Position numbers and translations under genes: made by a program
Notes under the pieces: model-generated
The model's input: only the letters and a program-made list of their open reading frames with translations
What the model was told of the DNA's origin: nothing
The model's database searches: none
NCBI GenBank assembly: GCA_023150835.1
Contig: JAKLKB010000023.1
Span: forward strand, 1-61,337
DNA: 61,337 bases
Origin: Myxococcota bacterium
GTDB taxonomy: Bacteria > Myxococcota_C > UBA6777
Direction: 5' to 3'
Part shown: positions 57,407 to 61,337 of the stretch, one piece after another
How positions within the stretch are numbered: position 1 is the first letter of the stretch
Layout: each line of letters begins with the position of its first letter

Positions 57407-58729
57407 ATGCTTCGGTTCTTTCGTTTGATCTTTGACTTGCCTCGGCTCTCGTTCCTTGTCTTGGGCATCTTGGGTGGAGTCGCCGCTGTTGCGCTTGCTC
57501 ATCCGCCCACCCCACGCCCTTTTTCCCTGCCCACCCCACGCCCTTTTTCCCCGCCCTCCACACGTCCCCTCTCGGCAAATCCGCAAACGGCACAGCAGAA
57601 GCGCATCGCGGATGAAAAAGCGCGGCGTGCCAAAGACCCCTTGGTTCGGCGCATCCAGCTTATCGGTGGTTCTCTGGCGTCTTCGTTGATCCAGCATGGC
57701 CTTGATCCCGATAATCCTTGGATGTTGGCGCACATGCTGTTGGCTTTTGGCAAGGATCTGCGTATGCCCGATGGCAAGCCTGTGATCGAACGCATCGTCG
57801 AATCCGCTTTGCAGTTTCGCGAGGTCAAGGGCCAAAAGATCCCGTATTTTCCGAAGGGAGATGACAGCCATCGCATCGAACCCCACCCCTTTATGCACAC
57901 CAAGATCATGCTCGCTCTCGGTGTGCCGTGGGATTATCGCTTCAAAGTACACGGCCAAAGCGTCACGCTTGGGCAACTTCATCACGGGCTTGTGCAGTCG
58001 TTTCCTGCGGTGCTGAACGAGTACCAGATCCCGGAGTTTGCGTGGGCTTTTGAAGCCATGTACGGTCGCCTGCCCAACCATGCTTGGGAATGGATCAACG
58101 CCGAAGGGCAAAAAGTCTCTTTTCTGCCGTTGTTGCGCAGCGCCTTGTTGCAACTGGAAGCCGATACGCGCTTTTTACGCGAACTCAAAAAACAAGGCGT
58201 CTCCGTGATCCAAAAAAATCGTCAAGGCGTACACGCCCATGCTTGCGGCGGGATGCACTTTATCCAAGCGATGATCCGATGGTCTGCGTTTCCCGGTTTC
58301 CAAGGCCGCTTGCAGCCCTATCTCGCCAACCAGATCGATCTCGTCTTTTATCGGATGCAAGGCGAAGTTGCGCTTTACCAAGGGATGCTCAAACAATACG
58401 CCCCGTCCGATTCCAAAGACCCCAACGCCAACTACTACCGCTTTTTGCTCAATCTTCAACAAATGAAGTTCCTTGGTCATGCGCTCGAAACGTTGATGCT
58501 TGCCTATCGATGGGGGGTATGGCGTCCGACCACTCCACAACGACAGGCCACCCGCGAAGGAGTGATCCAGCTACTTAACGCCATCGAAACACTCCAGTCT
58601 CTCGGCTTTTACAGTAACCCCCAGCCGATCAAACAAAAAGCCTACCAGTTTTATCTCGATCTGATCGGCGATGCGGGACACGCTGTCCACGCTCTCCGCC
58701 TCATGCCTTACGCCATGTTCGAACCCTGA
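57407..58729 (+). CDS. Secreted helical protein of unknown function
   Basis: This 440-aa protein starts at an ATG 10 bases after AAAGGA. A signal peptide (LSFLVLGILGGVAAVALA) precedes a Pro-rich linker with repeated PTPRPFS units. The remaining 370 residues are helical with many conserved-looking His, Trp, Asp and Glu: GLDPDNPWMLAHMLLAFGKD, DDSHRIEPHPFMHTKIMLAL, QIPEFAWAFEAMYGRLPNHA, GVHAHACGGMHFIQAMIRW. The clustered histidines could bind metal. I do not recognise a family and would not assign a reaction. It follows the LolB-like gene by 44 bases, so it probably shares that transcript. Confidence 0.78.
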   Translation: MLRFFRLIFDLPRLSFLVLGILGGVAAVALAHPPTPRPFSLPTPRPFSPPSTRPLSANPQTAQQKRIADEKARRAKDPLVRRIQLIGGSLASSLIQHGLDPDNPWMLAHMLLAFGKDLRMPDGKPVIERIVESALQFREVKGQKIPYFPKGDDSHRIEPHPFMHTKIMLALGVPWDYRFKVHGQSVTLGQLHHGLVQSFPAVLNEYQIPEFAWAFEAMYGRLPNHAWEWINAEGQKVSFLPLLRSALLQLEADTRFLRELKKQGVSVIQKNRQGVHAHACGGMHFIQAMIRWSAFPGFQGRLQPYLANQIDLVFYRMQGEVALYQGMLKQYAPSDSKDPNANYYRFLLNLQQMKFLGHALETLMLAYRWGVWRPTTPQRQATREGVIQLLNAIETLQSLGFYSNPQPIKQKAYQFYLDLIGDAGHAVHALRLMPYAMFEP

Positions 58730-58748
58730 TCCGAAAACCTGCATCCGA

Positions 58749-59345
58749 TCAAGTCTGCTCAATCTCCATCAGTTTGAGGATGGAAGAGGCACCTTGGTAA
58801 GCGCCGAGGGCTTCGAGCAGATCGTCAGGTTGGGCGGCGGAGACGATCAATCGGCGATGATCGGCGTGGACAAAGCCCTCTGCGATCGCGTGATCGATGA
58901 ATTGCAACAAGGCATCGAAGTATCCTTCGACATTCAAAAGACCGATGGGTTTTTGGTGGATGCCGATCTGTGCCCATGTAATCACCTCGAACAGCTCTTC
59001 AAAAGTCCCGTATCCACCCGGCATCGCGATAAAAGCGTCGGACATCGTCGCCATCTTGGCTTTGCGTGTGTGCATGGTGTCGACGATGTGCATCTCTTGT
59101 GCACCTTGGTGGACGATCTCTTTGTGAGCGAGCTTTTCGGGGATCACTCCCACGACATAACCGCCTTCTTCGAGTACGGCATCTGCGATCTTGCCCATCA
59201 ATCCGATGCTTCCGCCCCCATAGACCAAGCAGATGTTTCGCTGTACAAGCAACCTTCCCAAGTGTTGCGCTTCTTTCACATAACGGGGGCGTTTCCCTTC
59301 GCGTGAGCCGCAAAAAACACAGATGCTTTCCAATCGCTTTTCCAT
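58749..59345 (-). CDS. LOG-family cytokinin-riboside-monophosphate phosphoribohydrolase
   Basis: This 198-aa protein belongs to the LOG/TIGR00730 group, which cleaves nucleoside 5'-monophosphates, including cytokinin precursors, to the free base and ribose phosphate. The Rossmann fold shows [31 protein letters not shown] and the hallmark [13 protein letters not shown] (residues 108-120), with MHTRKAKM supplying the active-site Arg and Lys. AAAGGAGAG lies before the ATG at 59345. In bacteria without cytokinin signalling the physiological role is probably nucleotide salvage or housecleaning. It is divergent from the GDSL lipoprotein, with 45 bases between starts. Confidence 0.93.
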   Translation of the reverse strand: MEKRLESICVFCGSREGKRPRYVKEAQHLGRLLVQRNICLVYGGGSIGLMGKIADAVLEEGGYVVGVIPEKLAHKEIVHQGAQEMHIVDTMHTRKAKMATMSDAFIAMPGGYGTFEELFEVITWAQIGIHQKPIGLLNVEGYFDALLQFIDHAIAEGFVHADHRRLIVSAAQPDDLLEALGAYQGASSILKLMEIEQT

Positions 59346-59390
59346 GCGTTTCTCTCCTTTGTACTCTTGCTTTTCTGGGAGGATCTGACG

Positions 59391-60107
59391 ATGCCTTTGG
59401 TTGTTTTGATGCGTTGGCCGCTTTGGCTGGCCCTCTGGATCGGTATCTTGTCTGCCTGTAAGAAGCAACCTGATCCACCGCCCACATCACCCCAAACCAC
59501 GACAGCCACAAACAAACCCGCCACCACCGAACCCGCACCCGCCCAACACACCGCGCCTCATGTGGTGTTGTTTCTTGGGGACTCCTTGACTGCGGGCTTT
59601 CAACTGGATCGTGCGGAGGCTTTTCCTGCGCTGGTGGAAGCCGCATGGATCAAGGCAGGCAAGCCGTGGCGCTCACGAAACAGCGGGATCAGCGGCGATA
59701 CGACTGCGGGTGTGTGGAGTCGGCTCACATGGGTACTCAAACCCGACGTCCACACGGTCTTTCTGGCGATCGGTGGAAACGACGGACTGCGCGGGATGGA
59801 TCTTGCAGCGTCTCGTGAGAATCTCGACAAGATCATCCGACGCTGTAAAGAAGCCAAAAAACAAGTCGTGATGGCAGGAATTCAATTGCCCACGAACTAC
59901 GGGCCTGATTATCGCAAACGCTTCGCAGAGATGTACACCCAACTCGCCCAACAACACAAACTTCCGCTGATGCCGTTTTTGCTCAAAGATGTCGGCGGCG
60001 TCTCGGCCCTCAATCTCCCCGATGGCATCCATCCCAACCCCAAAGGCCACCAGATCATCGCACGCAATCTCCTCCATTTCTTTCAAAAACAACACCTTTT
60101 GCCCTGA
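59391..60107 (+). CDS. TesA-like GDSL esterase lipoprotein
   Basis: This 238-aa lipoprotein starts at the ATG nine bases after GGAGG; lipobox ILSAC (Cys23), then a Thr/Pro linker. The SGNH hydrolase blocks are intact: GDSLTAG with nucleophile Ser65, [11 protein letters not shown] with the oxyanion Gly, GGNDGLRG with Asn, and [11 protein letters not shown] with the catalytic Asp and His. This matches arylesterase/lysophospholipase L1 (TesA), an envelope enzyme acting on acyl esters. In many proteobacteria tesA neighbours the ABC genes ybbA and ybbP, and here a YbbA-like ATPase follows. Confidence 0.92.
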   Translation: MPLVVLMRWPLWLALWIGILSACKKQPDPPPTSPQTTTATNKPATTEPAPAQHTAPHVVLFLGDSLTAGFQLDRAEAFPALVEAAWIKAGKPWRSRNSGISGDTTAGVWSRLTWVLKPDVHTVFLAIGGNDGLRGMDLAASRENLDKIIRRCKEAKKQVVMAGIQLPTNYGPDYRKRFAEMYTQLAQQHKLPLMPFLLKDVGGVSALNLPDGIHPNPKGHQIIARNLLHFFQKQHLLP

Positions 60108-60220
60108 ACAACATACTTTTTTAACATCCCACCGCTACTTGTTGCTTGCGTGATGAATCCAACGCATCGCCCTTCGGTCGCGTCATCTCGTTTGGAGCGG
60201 TGTCGCTTGTGGACAAAAAA

Positions 60221-60339
60221 GCCGTGCTCGCGGCCCATCAAGCGGAGCCGTTGTTGTTTTGAAAAACCTCTGCTCACCCCGTCAACATGGGGTCAAAGGG
60301 GCAAAGCTCCCTTGTGGGGTGTGGGCAAAGCCCCACAAA
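60221..60339 (+). repeat. MITE-like dispersed repeat, family 2
   Basis: Homologous to the element at 43909-44076 (inverted) from GCCGTGCTCGCGGCCCATCA through TTTTGAAAAACC and ATGGGGTCAAAGGGGCAAAG to CAAAGCCCCACAA. It separates the esterase from the ABC gene. Confidence 0.75.
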
Positions 60340-60382
60340 CACCGTACCAACATCGAAGTTCTATCCAAAAAGGAGTGTAGTT

Positions 60383-61132
60383 GTGCAGATCACCGATTCT
60401 TCCGTATCTTCCGAGCCTATTTCTACAACAAAAGAAGTCCTTCTCGAAGTGATCGATCTTCACAAGTCCTATCTTTCGGGGGGACGGCCATTGGAGATAT
60501 TGAAAGGCGTATCGTTATCGATTCATCGGGGCGAAAGCATCGCTTTGACGGGGTCGAGCGGCAGCGGCAAGTCGACGTTGTTGAGCCTTCTGGCGGGGTT
60601 GGATCGTTTGACAAAAGGGCAGATCCGTTTGCGTGGACAAGCAACGCAGGACTGGGATGAAGATCAGCTTGCGCGTTGGCGGCGAGAAGAAGTGGGGTTT
60701 GTCTTCCAAGACTTTCGTTTGATCAAGAGTTTTACGGCGTTTGAAAATGTCTCCTTGCCGCTGGAGATCCTCGGGTGGGACGGCCAGAAAGCACGAGAAC
60801 GCGCCGAACAGCTTCTTGAGCAACTCAAGATCCGCGAACGAGCAGAGCATTTCCCGCATCAACTTTCGGGAGGAGAGCAACAGCGTGTGGCGATCGCACG
60901 AGCTTATGCGCATCGACCGCTGTTGATCTTTGCCGATGAACCGACGGGAAACCTCGATCCCGAAACCTCGCAACAAGTCCTCGATAGCTTCCTCCAACTC
61001 AACGATGAAGAAGGAACCACCTTGATCATGGTGACGCATGACATGAGCATCGCACAGCGGATGCAGCGGCATCTTCCTTTGCGTGCGGGCCGCATCGATG
61101 AGACATCATCCTCCCCGTCGCTGCGCGTTTAA
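60383..61132 (+). CDS. ABC transporter ATPase of the LolD/YbbA/MacB group
   Basis: This 249-aa ATPase starts at GTG 60383, seven bases after AGGAG. It has Walker A GSSGSGKS (57-64), Q-loop VFQDFRLI, signature LSGGEQQRVAIARA, Walker B LLIFADEPTGNLD and the H-loop MVTHDMS. EPTGNLDPETS is typical of the type VII (MacB/LolD/FtsE/YbbA) ATPases that pair with FtsX-like permeases for lipoprotein or lipid extraction. The tesA-like gene upstream favours YbbA. No permease follows within the 200 bases left, only repeats, so it may lie just beyond the edge or elsewhere. Confidence 0.93.
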   Translation: MQITDSSVSSEPISTTKEVLLEVIDLHKSYLSGGRPLEILKGVSLSIHRGESIALTGSSGSGKSTLLSLLAGLDRLTKGQIRLRGQATQDWDEDQLARWRREEVGFVFQDFRLIKSFTAFENVSLPLEILGWDGQKARERAEQLLEQLKIRERAEHFPHQLSGGEQQRVAIARAYAHRPLLIFADEPTGNLDPETSQQVLDSFLQLNDEEGTTLIMVTHDMSIAQRMQRHLPLRAGRIDETSSSPSLRV

Positions 61133-61337
61133 TGGGGAGCGTCTTTTTCGATAGGATAGAATTGGCCGGTTGTTTTGTTTTTGTGGGGTGCCACCCCATA
61201 AGTCAGTATCGCTTGATTTTTGTAACTTTGGTGCTTGAGCAGCAAGGTTCTTCGGGGTCCGTTCAAACCAACGCCATGAGAGAGGTATCAAGATGCAACA
61301 CATTTCAGCCAGGGCAACCACAGGGGGTTGCCCCTAC
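61133..61337 (+). repeat. Truncated copies of both dispersed repeat families at the window edge
   Basis: About 61182-61205 carries the TTGTGGGGTGCCACCCCATA hairpin typical of the family 2 end. The last 30 bases (GCCAGGGCAACCACAGGGGG, then TTGCCCCTAC) match the core of family 1. No coding potential is seen here. Confidence 0.55.

Noticed and set aside
1-61337. tRNA or rRNA genes
   Set aside because: No T-arm or anticodon-arm patterns and no rRNA-like blocks were noticed while reading; a covariance-model scan would be decisive.

Overview
The window looks like chromosomal DNA of a deltaproteobacterium-type Gram-negative, probably Myxococcota or a relative. The evidence is a set of very large Hanks-type Ser/Thr kinases with N-terminal zinc ribbons or long disordered N-termini, many secreted lipoproteins, PEGA and TPR proteins, and a split F0 ATP synthase locus in which atpI, atpB and a signal-peptide-bearing atpE stand without the F1 genes. 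No rRNA, tRNA, CRISPR array, transposase or phage gene was recognised. The taxonomy is an inference from gene content only.

Layout. 1-3836 (-): 5' part of a giant PKD/TIG-repeat lipoprotein that runs off the left edge. 4694-9640 (+): gyrA, then atpZ-atpI-atpB-atpE. 10055-16386 (+): a PEGA protein, zinc-ribbon kinase 1, a two-pass sensor-like protein with a GGYPQQ tail, and ilvE. 16456-17301 (-): a SPOR protein. 17737-23713 (+): a tight operon of zinc-ribbon kinase 2, a PEGA-like protein and a Kelch-like lipoprotein. 23746-26334 (-): clpB. 26924-33070 (+): miaB, a bifunctional-nuclease-family protein split by a long acidic insertion, a VanZ-like protein and a lytic transglycosylase lipoprotein. 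33621-36558 (+): a membrane protein with about 200 residues of Gly-Gln-Gln repeats, and a small lipoprotein. 36723-43867 (-): an outer-membrane protein, a membrane/spermidine-synthase fusion with a His-rich repeat, zinc-ribbon kinase 3 and an RluA/RluD-type pseudouridine synthase; then a small conserved-looking protein (44097-44366, -). 44642-52136 (+): a very large pseudokinase followed by an active-looking paralogue. 52192-54455 (-): xerD and a TPR protein. 54508-58729 (+): a TPR lipoprotein, a LolB/DUF4292-like lipoprotein and an unrecognised secreted protein. 58749-59345 (-): a LOG-family phosphoribohydrolase. 59391-61132 (+): a TesA-like GDSL lipoprotein and a YbbA/LolD-like ABC ATPase.

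Themes. (1) Signalling: four kinases that keep the catalytic motifs and one degenerate kinase lie within about 41 kb, several next to secreted or membrane-anchored partners (PEGA, Kelch, sensor, outer-membrane proteins). The kinase/pseudokinase tandem is the most striking candidate system. (2) Repeat invasion of coding sequence: in-frame minisatellites or low-complexity inserts occur in unrelated proteins (ATP synthase subunit I, bifunctional nuclease, spermidine-synthase fusion, VanZ, the kinases, the GQQ protein), often between conserved halves of a domain. (3) Two families of short non-coding dispersed repeats occupy the intergenic gaps: a roughly 75-85 bp palindromic element with terminal inverted repeats, and a roughly 105-170 bp MITE-like element.

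Start codons were chosen from ribosome-binding sites and family alignment and often differ from the longest open frame. Promoter and hairpin calls are by eye.
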